This document shows, in pieces, positions 8,949 through 16,329 of a DNA stretch of 37,291 nt. Location of the stretch: contig DATIKM010000090.1 in the NCBI GenBank assembly GCA_035477595.1, positions 1-37,291 on the forward strand, read 5' to 3'. Source of the DNA: DATIKM01 sp035477595 (GTDB taxonomy: Bacteria; Armatimonadota; Chthonomonadetes; Chthonomonadales; CAJBBX01). A model generated the notes under the pieces. The model was not told the origin of the DNA, made no database searches, and saw nothing but the letters and a program-made list of their open reading frames with translations. The translations under genes and the position numbers were made by a program. How positions within the stretch are numbered: position 1 is the stretch's first letter; every line of letters begins with the position of its first letter.

Positions 8949-8991
8949 GCCACGGCCGTAGAGCGCCACGGCCCCCCGCGCGGAGGGCGCG

Positions 8992-9020
8992 TTGTCGCGC
9001 ACGCCGTCGGCGGCTATAAT
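8992..9020 (+). promoter_or_regulatory. Sigma-70-type promoter of glcD
   Basis: TTGTCG at 8992-8997 and a perfect TATAAT at 9015-9020 are 17 bases apart. The start codon of glcD (9028) is the eighth base after the -10 box, exactly where transcription should begin, so the message probably has no leader. Confidence 0.75.
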
Positions 9021-9027
9021 GCGGGGC

Positions 9028-10443
9028 ATGGTGGCAGATCGGCTGGGGGAGCTCGACCGGGCCGAGCTCGAGCGCGAGGTTCAGGCGATCGTCGGCGCCG
9101 ACGGCGTGCTGCGCACCGAAGCGGAGCGAAGGGTCTACGACGGCGACGCCTACACGCTCCATCGCGCCCAGCCGGACGCCGTGGCGCTGCCGCGAACGAC
9201 GGAGGAGGTCTCCGCCGTCGTGGTGCTCTGCGCGCGTCGCGGCATCCCCGTGGTCGCCCGCGGCGCGGGAACCGGGCTCTCGGGTGGCGCCACGCCCGTC
9301 CGCGGCGGCGTCGTGCTGTCTACGATGCGCATGAACCGCATCCTCCGGGTAGACCCGGCGAGCCGGCTCATCACGGCGCAGGCGGGCGCCACGAACGCCT
9401 CGCTCACGCGGGCGGCCGCGCCGCACGGCCTCCACTTCGCCCCGGACCCGTCCAGCCAGGTGGTCAGCACCATCGGCGGCAATGTCGCCGAGAACGCCGG
9501 CGGTCCGCACACGCTGAAGTACGGCGTCACCGCGAACCACGTGGTGGCCATGACCGTCGTGCTCGCGGACGGCCGGGTGACGCGCCTGGGCTCCGATGCC
9601 GATGATGCGCCTGGGCCCGACCTCGCCAGGCTGTTCGTGGGATCGGAGGGCACGCTCGGCATCGTCACGGAGGTGACCGCACGGCTCACGCCCCTGCCGG
9701 AGGCCTGGCGCACGCTGCTTGCCGTCTTCGACGACGTGGAAGATTGCACAGCGACGGTCACCGCCATCATCGCGGAGGGCATTGTGCCCGCCGCGCTCGA
9801 GATGATCGACGAGATCATCCTGCGCGCGATCGAGCGGGCGCTGAGCGCGGGCTTGCCGGAGGACGCGGCGGCCGTGCTCGTCATCGAGGTGGACGGCCCC
9901 GACGCAGGGCTGGACCGCGATGCCGACCGCGTGGAGGCCATCTGCCGGGCGCACCGCGCTCGAGACGTGCGCCGCGCGGCCGACGAGGAGGAACGCGCGC
10001 GGCTCTGGATGGCGCGCAAGAAGGGGGTCGGCGCCGTCGGGAGGCTGGCGCCCAACATGGTGACCCAGGACGGCGTGATCCCGCGCACGCGCCTGCCCGA
10101 GGCGCTCCGGCGCATCGCGGAGATCGGCCGGCGGCGGCGGGTCCGCGTGTGCAACGTGTTCCACGCGGGTGACGGAAACCTGCACCCCTGCATCGTCTAT
10201 GACCAGCGAGACGCGGACGAAGTGCTGCGCGTGGAGCAGGCCAACCGCGAGATCGTCGAGCTCTGCCTCGCGATGGGCGGGTCCATCACCGGCGAGCACG
10301 GAGTGGGCATCGAGAAGCTCTCGTTCATGCGTGCGATGTTTGCGGAGAGCGACCTCGACGCGATGCGGAGCGTACGCCGGGCGCTGGACCCCGCGGGCCT
10401 CCTCAACCCGGGCAAGCTGCTCCCCGAGTCGCCATCCGCATGA
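9028..10443 (+). CDS. glcD: Glycolate oxidase subunit GlcD (FAD-linked 2-hydroxy-acid oxidase)
   Basis: GlcD is the flavin subunit that oxidises glycolate (or D-lactate) to the 2-oxo acid. The N-terminal FAD-binding PCMH domain shows RGAGTGLSGGATP and SSQVVSTIGGNVAENAGG, and the C-terminal FAD-oxidase domain shows VFHAGDGNLHP and ITGEHGVGIEKL, both standard in GlcD. The length of 471 residues fits. I chose the ATG at 9028; the frame is open further up, but an earlier ATG at 9019 overlaps the -10 box. No Shine-Dalgarno sequence precedes it, consistent with a leaderless message. The stop overlaps the glcE start by four bases (ATGA), so the two are translationally coupled. A D-lactate dehydrogenase role cannot be excluded from sequence alone. 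Confidence 0.93.
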   Translation: MVADRLGELDRAELEREVQAIVGADGVLRTEAERRVYDGDAYTLHRAQPDAVALPRTTEEVSAVVVLCARRGIPVVARGAGTGLSGGATPVRGGVVLSTMRMNRILRVDPASRLITAQAGATNASLTRAAAPHGLHFAPDPSSQVVSTIGGNVAENAGGPHTLKYGVTANHVVAMTVVLADGRVTRLGSDADDAPGPDLARLFVGSEGTLGIVTEVTARLTPLPEAWRTLLAVFDDVEDCTATVTAIIAEGIVPAALEMIDEIILRAIERALSAGLPEDAAAVLVIEVDGPDAGLDRDADRVEAICRAHRARDVRRAADEEERARLWMARKKGVGAVGRLAPNMVTQDGVIPRTRLPEALRRIAEIGRRRRVRVCNVFHAGDGNLHPCIVYDQRDADEVLRVEQANREIVELCLAMGGSITGEHGVGIEKLSFMRAMFAESDLDAMRSVRRALDPAGLLNPGKLLPESPSA

Positions 10444-11633
10444 CCGCCAGCGAGCGGCCTACGGGCGCCGGCGGACGCTTCGTGCTGGATGGCCGCCCCG
10501 CGGACGCCGTCGCGGCCCCGGCCGAGTCCGAGCTGGCCGATGCGCTGGCCAGCGCCCGTGGCGCCTGCGCCGCCGTCGTCCCCTGGGGCGCCGGAACGGA
10601 CGTCGAGACGGGCAACCCCCTGCGCACCGGCATCTGGTGGGCGCTCTCCACGGAGCGGATGGCCGGGGTTCGCGAGCTCTCGCCCGACGACATGGTGGTG
10701 ACGGCCGGCGCAGGCACCACCCTTGGCGAGGTTCTGCAGGCACTGCTTCCCTTCCGGCAGTGGCTGCCCATCGACCCGCCCGGTGGCGAGCGCGCCACTC
10801 TCGGCGGGGCGTTTGCGGCGGGTGTGCCCGGCCTCCGGCGCGCGGCGCACGGCTCGATGGCCGACCGCGTCCTCGGCGTCGTGGCGGCCCTGGCGGACGG
10901 ACGGCGCGCGCGCTCCGGCGCACGGGTGGTGAAGAGCGTGGCAGGTTACGACCTGGCGCGGCTGCTCTCCGGCAGTCGCGGCGGGCTCGCCGTGCTGACC
11001 CAGATCACCCTCCGCGTTTCTCCGCTACCGCAGGCCACCGCAACGCTCGCCTTCGCCGCGGCCTCGGGGGAGGAAGCGGCACTCGCCGCCCAAGGCCTGT
11101 CGATGGAACGGCTGGACCCGGCGTGGGCTGCCGTCGCGACGGGCACGCCCGCGGTCCTGCTCGTTGGCGTGGAGGGGAATGCCGACCACGTGGCGGACCG
11201 TGGCGCGCGGATGGGCCGCGTGCTTCGGGAGCACGGTATGGAGCCCGTGCTGGAGGGCGCGGGCGAACCGCCCGCCTGGGCGCCCCCGGCCGACGCGGTC
11301 GCGGCCGCCACGCTCGGATGCCCGCGCGGCGAGACCGCCGCCGTCGTTGGCCGGCTGGAGCGCGAGGTGGACGGACTGCTCGCCGACCCCCTCGCCGGAC
11401 GCGTGCTCGCGTGGTGGCAGTGTGGCGCGCAGGAGGGAAGGATCACCGAGGCCGTGCGGGCATCCGCTAGCCCTGCCGGGCATGTCACCTGGACTCGCCT
11501 GCCGCCGGCATGGAGGCTCCGGATCGACGCATTCGAGGGCGAGGTCGCGGACCCCGCGCTGGTGGCCGCCCTCAAGCGCGCGCTCGACCCCTACGGGTTG
11601 CTCAGCCCGGGCCGGAGCATCGGCCGTGTTTGA
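10440..11633 (+). CDS. glcE: Glycolate oxidase subunit GlcE (FAD-binding)
   Basis: GlcE is the second FAD-binding subunit of the membrane-associated glycolate oxidase. The N-terminal half is a PCMH-type FAD domain: VVPWGAGTDVETGNP, then VTAGAGTTLGEVLQALLP, then DPPGGERATLGGAFAAGVPG. RVVKSVAGYDLARLLSGSRG is a hallmark segment of GlcE. The C-terminal half is diverged and Ala-rich, ending in the common LDPYGLLSPGR. The 397-residue length is slightly above E. coli GlcE. It begins inside the glcD stop codon and ends 9 bases before glcF, placing it firmly in the glc operon. Confidence 0.92.
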   Translation: MTASERPTGAGGRFVLDGRPADAVAAPAESELADALASARGACAAVVPWGAGTDVETGNPLRTGIWWALSTERMAGVRELSPDDMVVTAGAGTTLGEVLQALLPFRQWLPIDPPGGERATLGGAFAAGVPGLRRAAHGSMADRVLGVVAALADGRRARSGARVVKSVAGYDLARLLSGSRGGLAVLTQITLRVSPLPQATATLAFAAASGEEAALAAQGLSMERLDPAWAAVATGTPAVLLVGVEGNADHVADRGARMGRVLREHGMEPVLEGAGEPPAWAPPADAVAAATLGCPRGETAAVVGRLEREVDGLLADPLAGRVLAWWQCGAQEGRITEAVRASASPAGHVTWTRLPPAWRLRIDAFEGEVADPALVAALKRALDPYGLLSPGRSIGRV

Positions 11634-11642
11634 GGGACGCTC

Positions 11643-12923
11643 GTGAGAGACGCGTCGTCGCCGGGACTCCTCAGCGCCGACTTCGAGGATCGGACGCTCC
11701 GCTGCATCCGCTGCGGCCTGTGTCTGGACGCCTGCCCCACCTTCCGCCTGACGGGAAACGAGGCGCAGTCCCCGCGCGGGCGCATCCGGTTGATGCGGGA
11801 CGCGGCGGCCGCCGGCCTGGCGACTGACGCGCCTGCGTCGAGCCAGCTCGATGCGTGCCTCGGATGCCGCGCCTGCGAGGCGGCATGCCCTTCCGGCGTC
11901 GGGTACGGGGCGGCGCTCGAGGAGTTCCGCGAGGCCTCCGATCAGGCTGGCTGGCGCCCGGGCCTCGAGCGCCTCGCGCGCCGGGCGCTTATCGAGGCGC
12001 TGACGCGCCCGCGGCTGCTGCTGGCATTGCTCCGCGCCGCCCACGCGCTGCCCTCCCGGTGCCGCGTCCTCCCGCGCTGGGTGGCGCTGACGCTCACGGG
12101 ACAGCGCGGCGCTCCGGTCGTCCTTCCCGCCACGCCGCACCGTCCTCGCCTGGGCAGGCTCCCCGCGAAGGCGCAGGCGCTCGCCCCGAGGCGCGCGGCC
12201 GTGGGCGTGCTCGAGGGCTGCGTCATGCGCGTCCTCTTCGCGGAGACGAACGAGGCAACCGTGCGCGTCCTGCAGCGAGCGGGATGCGACGTCTTCGCCC
12301 CGTGCGAGGCAGGATGTTGCGGAGCGCTCGATGCGCACGCGGGTCGGCTCGAGGCTGCCCGACGTAAGGCGCGCGCCCTGATCGACGCCTTCCGGGCGCA
12401 CGCTCTCGACGCCATCGTCGTCAACAGCGCGGGCTGCGGTTCCGCCATGAAGGCCTACGGGACCCTCCTGGCCGGCGACCCTCAGTACGCGGAGCAGGCC
12501 CGCGCGTTCGCCGCCCGGGTGCGCGATGCGTCGGAGTACCTGGCCGAGGCGGGCGGGCCGCCACCGGAGGGCCGATTCGACGCGCTGGTGGCATACCATG
12601 ACGCGTGCCACCTCGCCCACGCTCAGCGCGTCACCGCCGCCCCGCGGCGCCTACTCAGCGCGGTTCCGGGCCTGCGCCTCGTGGACCTGCCGGAGTCGGA
12701 CACCTGCTGCGGGAGCGCCGGCATCTACAACCTGACCCATCCCCGGATGGCGGTGCGGCTGCTGGAGAGGAAGGTCGACGCCATCGCCGCGACGGGCGCG
12801 GCCGTCGTGGCGGCCGGGAACCCGGGCTGCATCGCGTGGATGCGCGAGGGAGTGCGGCGTCGCGGGCTGGCAGTCCGCGTGCTCCACCCGGTTGAGATCC
12901 TTGACGAGGCGGCAGGCGGCTGA
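11643..12923 (+). CDS. glcF: Glycolate oxidase iron-sulfur subunit GlcF
   Basis: GlcF passes electrons from the flavin subunits to the membrane quinone pool. Two ferredoxin-type [4Fe-4S] motifs are at C21-x2-C24-x2-C27-x3-C31 (CIRCGLCLDACP) and C72-x2-C75-x2-C78-x3-C82 (CLGCRACEAACP). Two CCG domains follow, with CEAGCCGALDAHAG and DTCCGSAGIYNLTHP, plus NSAGCGSAMK and YHDACHLAHAQ. The 426-residue length is typical. The start is a GTG at 11643, 9 bases after glcE, with a GAGGG stretch just upstream. No terminator-like hairpin was seen after the stop. Confidence 0.94.
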   Translation: MRDASSPGLLSADFEDRTLRCIRCGLCLDACPTFRLTGNEAQSPRGRIRLMRDAAAAGLATDAPASSQLDACLGCRACEAACPSGVGYGAALEEFREASDQAGWRPGLERLARRALIEALTRPRLLLALLRAAHALPSRCRVLPRWVALTLTGQRGAPVVLPATPHRPRLGRLPAKAQALAPRRAAVGVLEGCVMRVLFAETNEATVRVLQRAGCDVFAPCEAGCCGALDAHAGRLEAARRKARALIDAFRAHALDAIVVNSAGCGSAMKAYGTLLAGDPQYAEQARAFAARVRDASEYLAEAGGPPPEGRFDALVAYHDACHLAHAQRVTAAPRRLLSAVPGLRLVDLPESDTCCGSAGIYNLTHPRMAVRLLERKVDAIAATGAAVVAAGNPGCIAWMREGVRRRGLAVRVLHPVEILDEAAGG

Positions 12924-12998
12924 TCAGGCTCCGGCCGACGCAACGCCGAGCCGCGCCGTGAATGCATCCACTACGGCGGAGTCCCACTGAGCGGACGC

Positions 12999-13028
12999 TT
13001 GACACCCGCCGCGCCCCGGGCCTATACT
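12999..13028 (+). promoter_or_regulatory. Promoter of tRNA-Pro
   Basis: A consensus TTGACA (12999-13004) and TATACT (13023-13028) are separated by 18 bases. The -10 box ends 8 bases before the mature tRNA 5' end at 13037, so the primary transcript would have almost no 5' extension. Confidence 0.8.
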
Positions 13029-13036
13029 GGTACCAT

Positions 13037-13110
13037 CGGGGTGTGGCTCAGCTTGGTAGAGCGCACGGTTCGGGTCCGTGAGGTCGGGAGTTCAAATCTC
13101 CCCACCCCGA
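13037..13110 (+). tRNA. tRNA-Pro (anticodon CGG)
   Basis: The 74-base sequence folds into a complete cloverleaf. The acceptor stem is CGGGGTG with CACCCCG, the D-arm contains GCTC and GAGC, and the anticodon stem is CACGG with CCGTG around the loop TTCGGGT. The T-arm is GGGAG/CTCCC with TTCAAAT, and the discriminator is A. The anticodon CGG at 13071-13073 reads CCG; G37 after it fits proline tRNAs. The CCA end is not encoded. Confidence 0.96.
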
Positions 13111-13126
13111 CGCCCAAGTCGGCGCG

Positions 13127-13156
13127 CAGGGCCGGGGCGTTGATGCCCCGGCCCTG
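13127..13156 (+). terminator. Terminator of tRNA-Pro
   Basis: A perfect 12-bp stem, CAGGGCCGGGGC (13127-13138) with its complement (13145-13156), encloses the loop GTTGAT and is followed by TTCTGT. It starts 16 bases after the tRNA. The T-run is weak, but the stem is very GC-rich. Confidence 0.8.
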
Positions 13157-13278
13157 TTCTGTCAGCGACCCTTCGGCCCGCCGCGGTCGTGCGGGACATC
13201 GGAATGCCGTGCGCGCCTTCGCGACGACGCCGAGGGCAGCGACTGACGCGGAGGCGCTTGGGCGGGTGCACAAGGAAA

Positions 13279-13305
13279 CGGCCTCCGGGGGCAATCCGGA
13301 GGCCG
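13279..13305 (-). terminator. Terminator of the outer-membrane protein gene
   Basis: A perfect 10-bp inverted repeat, CGGCCTCCGG (13279-13288) and its complement (13296-13305), has a 7-base loop. Read on the minus strand it is followed by TTTCCTTGTG, so it fits an intrinsic terminator for the leftward gene that ends at 13450, about 145 bases earlier. The rest of 13157-13449 shows nothing else I can identify. Confidence 0.65.
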
Positions 13306-13449
13306 ACACTGCATCTGAAGATTCGGTAGAGGGAGCCGCAGATCATGCGGCGCCTGCCTACCCCGGTCCACGCTTCGTGGCCGCGCCCGTCGGAGGCCCT
13401 ATCCAGTGTTCCGGACCCCTTCCGGGACGGCAGCCCGCGCCCTGAGGCT

Positions 13450-14043
13450 CTAGAAGCGGTAGCCCAGGTACGTGCGGAAGCCCTCGGGCGAGGCGGCTAG
13501 GTCCTCGCCGTCGATCCACTCGTACCGCGTCTCCAGGAACAGGTTCCTGGCGAAGTTCACGCCCAGGATCAGGCCCGCGCCCCAGCGCGTTATCATCGGC
13601 TGGTGCCAGCCGTTGTTCATGCCATTGCGGCTAGACACCAGTTGGGTGGGGGCGACGTACCGATCGGAGCCCCCGATCAGCATCGCCGTGACACAGAAAC
13701 CTGCGTACGGCGTGATCGCGCCCTGCTCCTCGAAGGTGAAGATCTGGTTGATCGACACCGGGAGGACCCGGACGATGGTAGAGCCCCGCTCGCTGTAGTG
13801 GAAGTCCACCGACAGCGTCGTCGCCCAGCTCTCGCCGTTCAGCAGCTGAGGGAACCGGACGATCTTGTACTCGAGCCCGCCGCCCCAGGCCGCGAAGTCA
13901 ATGACATCGCGTACCTCGGAGTTCACGCCATGATAGAAACCGCCCCGGAGGCTGAGGCCATCCAGGAAGCTGGCGTTCGCAACGGCGGGGACGAGGAGCA
14001 CGGAACTCGCGACCACGGAGAGAAGCGCCTTCTTCAGGCTCAT
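13450..14043 (-). CDS. Outer-membrane beta-barrel protein, small porin-like
   Basis: A 197-residue protein with a clear signal peptide (MSLKKALLSVVASSVLL, cleavage probably after VANA). The mature part has alternating hydrophobic and polar strands rich in Tyr, Phe, Trp and Gly, such as LEYKIVRFPQLL, WATTLSVDFHYSE, ITPYAGFCVTAMLIGG, RWGAGLILGVNFARNLFLETRYEWIDG and the closing RTYLGYRF. The terminal Phe is the usual C-terminal signal of barrels inserted by the BamA machinery. The size suggests an 8-stranded OmpA/OmpW-like barrel. The ATG at 14043 is preceded by a strong AAAGGAG about 8 bases away. It stands alone between tRNA-Pro and prfB. Exact ligand or role unknown. Confidence 0.82.
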   Translation of the reverse strand: MSLKKALLSVVASSVLLVPAVANASFLDGLSLRGGFYHGVNSEVRDVIDFAAWGGGLEYKIVRFPQLLNGESWATTLSVDFHYSERGSTIVRVLPVSINQIFTFEEQGAITPYAGFCVTAMLIGGSDRYVAPTQLVSSRNGMNNGWHQPMITRWGAGLILGVNFARNLFLETRYEWIDGEDLAASPEGFRTYLGYRF

Positions 14044-14062
14044 GGTCTCTGCTCCTTTCCTT

Positions 14063-14427
14063 AGGTGGCAGTTGTGCGCCGCGGCATGGCTCGCACGAAG
14101 GCGCCCTGCAAAGGCTGCGCCGCACCGGCCCTGCGCTGACAGGGGACAGCGAAGACACCGGCGCCCATGCCTGGGGCGAGAGCGCTCGAAGGACACGAAC
14201 GCACCCGCGTTGCCTGTCATTGTGCCACAACCGCCTGGATTCCTCCACCCCTCCCCGCAGAATTGCGTGCACAAGCATCCTCCACCCCGCTCGCACTGCA
14301 CGCCAGACCGGACGGGCAACGCCGCGGAGGGCCTGCGGAGGCGGTCACGGATCGTCGCTTAGCTCCCCGAGGGCGCCCGGCGCCGAAGGGAGCGGGCCAC
14401 ACCTGGGCGCAAGCGGGCGGCGCCCGC
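14063..14427. other. Intergenic region between divergent genes
   Basis: This gap must hold the promoter of the leftward outer-membrane protein gene, but I found no convincing -35/-10 pair; a CACAAT hexamer at about 14222-14227 (minus strand) is only a weak candidate. The right-hand end carries the palindrome and promoter described separately. No coding potential supported by codon pattern or conserved motifs was seen. Confidence 0.4.
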
Positions 14428-14429
14428 TT
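14411..14429. promoter_or_regulatory. Palindrome overlapping the prfB -35 box (operator-like)
   Basis: AAGCGGGC at 14411-14418 and GCCCGCTT at 14422-14429 form a perfect 8-bp inverted repeat around GGC. Its right arm overlaps the -35 hexamer by two bases. There is no upstream rightward gene needing a terminator, so a protein-binding site is more likely than a transcript hairpin. Confidence 0.45.
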
Positions 14430-14457
14430 GACCGCGCTGAACGCGCGCGCCTATACT
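14428..14457 (+). promoter_or_regulatory. Promoter of the prfB operon
   Basis: TTGACC at 14428-14433 and TATACT at 14452-14457 are 18 bases apart. Expected transcription start near 14464, giving a leader of about 68 bases before the prfB ATG. Confidence 0.75.
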
Positions 14458-14531
14458 GCAGTCAGAGGGGTCTGTGCGCTTGAAGCCGCGCGCTCGATGA
14501 GTGCACGAAGCCCAGCCTGACAGGAGGATCC

Positions 14532-15645
14532 ATGACGATTGAAGAGACGCGCCGGGCCGCGCGCGAGCTGGCCCAGCGCGCGGCAACCATCGGAGACCAT
14601 CTTTGACCTCCCTGGTAAGGGTGAGGAGATCGCGCGACTGGAGGAGCTGGTAGCGGCGCCCGATCTGTGGAACGACGCCTCCGCCGCTCAGTCGGCGCTG
14701 CAGAAGCTGTCGCGCCTGAAGGAGGAGGTCGGACCCGTGCGGTCCCTCCAGGGCGCGATCAGCGACGTGGAGCAGCTCGCGGAGATGGCTGCCGCAGAGG
14801 AAGACGGGGGTGCCGGACTCGGTCCGGAGCTCTCGGAGTCCGTGATGCGGCTCCATTCGGAGGTCGAACGTCTCGAGACAGAGGTCCTGCTCAGCGGCGA
14901 GTACGACGCGCGCAACGCCCTGGTCGAGATCAATGCCGGCGCGGGCGGGACGGAGTCGTGCGACTGGGTGCAGATCCTGCTCCGGATGTACGTTCGCTGG
15001 GCGCAGGACCGCGGGTATGCGGTCGAGATAGCCGACGAGCAGCCGGGCGACGTGGCAGGCCTCAAGAGCGTCGTCTTCGAGGTGATCGGCAGGAGCGCCT
15101 ACGGCTACCTGCAGGGCGAGCGAGGGGTTCATCGCCTCGTGCGCATTTCGCCCTTCGACTCCGCCAAGCGCCGCCACACCTCCTTTGCCTCGGTGGATGT
15201 GATCCCTGAGGTTGGTGAGGCCGAAGCTGTGGCCATCGGGCCCGACGACCTCCGCGTCGACACCTACCGGGCTAGCGGAGCGGGCGGGCAGCACGTGAAC
15301 AAAACGGACTCCGCCGTGCGTATCACGCACCTGCCCACTGGGATCGTCGTCACGTGCCAGAACGAGCGCTCGCAACACAAGAACAGGCTGATGGCACTCA
15401 AGGTGCTCCAGGCACGTCTTATGGAACGGGAGCGCCGCGCGAACGAGGCGAAGCTCAGCGAGCTGCGGGGTGAGCAGCAGGCGATCGAGTGGGGCAACCA
15501 GATCCGATCGTACGTCTTTCAGCCGTATACCCTGGTGAAGGATCATCGCACGGGTTACGAGACCGGCGACGTGATCCGCACAATGGACGGAGCCATTGAC
15601 CCCTTCCTGCAGGCCTATCTGCAGTGGCAGGGGGGAAGGAAGTGA
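14532..15645 (+). CDS. prfB: Peptide chain release factor 2 (programmed +1 frameshift)
   Basis: RF2 releases the finished protein at UGA and UAA codons. Translation starts at the ATG at 14532, with CAGGAGG 5-11 bases upstream, and reads 24 codons to an in-frame TGA at 14604-14606. A +1 shift on CTT then continues from 14605 to the stop at 15643-15645, giving 370 residues. The stop-recognition tripeptide SPF is at 206-208 and the catalytic GGQ at 251-253, at almost the same numbers as in E. coli RF2. SQHKNR and the coiled N-terminal domain are also present. The coding sequence is therefore join(14532..14603,14605..15645). It opens an operon; the next gene begins 9 bases after the stop. Regulation is autogenous through the frameshift: low RF2 favours the shift. 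Confidence 0.96.
14588..14607 (+). promoter_or_regulatory. RF2 +1 frameshift site
   Basis: The slippery CTT-TGA-C is at 14601-14607, identical to the E. coli prfB site. A Shine-Dalgarno-like GGAG sits upstream but 5 bases from CTT rather than the classical 3, and it is shorter than the E. coli AGGGGG. The TGA at 14604-14606 is in frame with the ATG at 14532. Confidence 0.93.
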
Positions 15646-15654
15646 GGCCTGGGG

Positions 15655-16329
15655 ATGCACCGCCACTACGTGCACCTCGCCATGGCGGCGGTCGCATGTG
15701 CGTTCGTCACTGACGTGCGGGCCGTCGCGCAGACCACCGCGCAGACGACCACGGTCCAGGTCGCGGCCGAGGTCAGCACGCGCACAGTCCGATCCGAAGA
15801 GAGCGCACTGGCCAACGTCATCACCGATGCGCTGCGGGCTGCCGAGAGAACCGACATCGCGTTCATGCCGGCCATCGCGTTCACGGAGAGAACCCTTCCG
15901 CGCGGGCCGGCTGCCATCGAAGACTTGCTGAAGGCCCTCGAGTACCGCAACGACAGGCTGTCCGTCGTGCGGCTCACCGGCGATCAGATCGTCGCCGCTC
16001 TCGAGCACGGCCTCGCGCTGCACCCGCAACGGAGTCCGGCCTTCCTGCAGGTCTCCGGCGTTACGGTCACCGTGGACCCGTCCGCAGAGCGCGGCAGAAG
16101 GGTTGTGTCAGTAAGGGTGGGCAGGGCGGCGCTGCAGGCCGACCGCCGGTACGAGGTCGCCATGCCGGCGCCCCTCGCCAACGGCGCGCTGGCCTACTTC
16201 CGCATCTGGTCGAAGACAGACATCGTCCGCGAGCCCGCCCGTACGCTGGAGGCCGCGGTGTCGGAATACCTTGCCACCGAGCGGACGATCGGAGCACGCG
16301 AGGAGGAGCGCATTGTGTTTCGCAGGTAG
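15655..16329 (+). CDS. Secreted free-standing 5'-nucleotidase C-terminal-like domain protein
   Basis: A 224-residue protein with a signal peptide (HYVHLAMAAVACAFVTDVRA). The rest resembles the C-terminal substrate-binding domain of the UshA/5'-nucleotidase family: LANVITDALRAAERTDIAFM near the start, the RLTGDQIVAALEHGL helix, FLQVSGVTVTVDPS, and RRYEVAMPAPLANGALAYF. In normal family members this domain follows a metallophosphatase domain with D-x-H and N-H-x-(D/E) motifs. None of that is here, so the protein alone should not hydrolyse nucleotides. It could bind a nucleotide or partner a separate phosphatase. It lies between prfB and the M28 lipoprotein gene, overlapping the latter by 17 bases. 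Confidence 0.8.
   Translation: MHRHYVHLAMAAVACAFVTDVRAVAQTTAQTTTVQVAAEVSTRTVRSEESALANVITDALRAAERTDIAFMPAIAFTERTLPRGPAAIEDLLKALEYRNDRLSVVRLTGDQIVAALEHGLALHPQRSPAFLQVSGVTVTVDPSAERGRRVVSVRVGRAALQADRRYEVAMPAPLANGALAYFRIWSKTDIVREPARTLEAAVSEYLATERTIGAREEERIVFRR

Noticed and set aside
12999..13445. Plus-strand open frame over tRNA-Pro
   Set aside because: It includes the promoter, the tRNA and its terminator; nothing in the translation is protein-like.
14359..16029. 556-codon minus-strand open frame across prfB
   Set aside because: It runs antisense to RF2, whose SPF and GGQ motifs and frameshift site are unmistakable; it also spans the prfB promoter.
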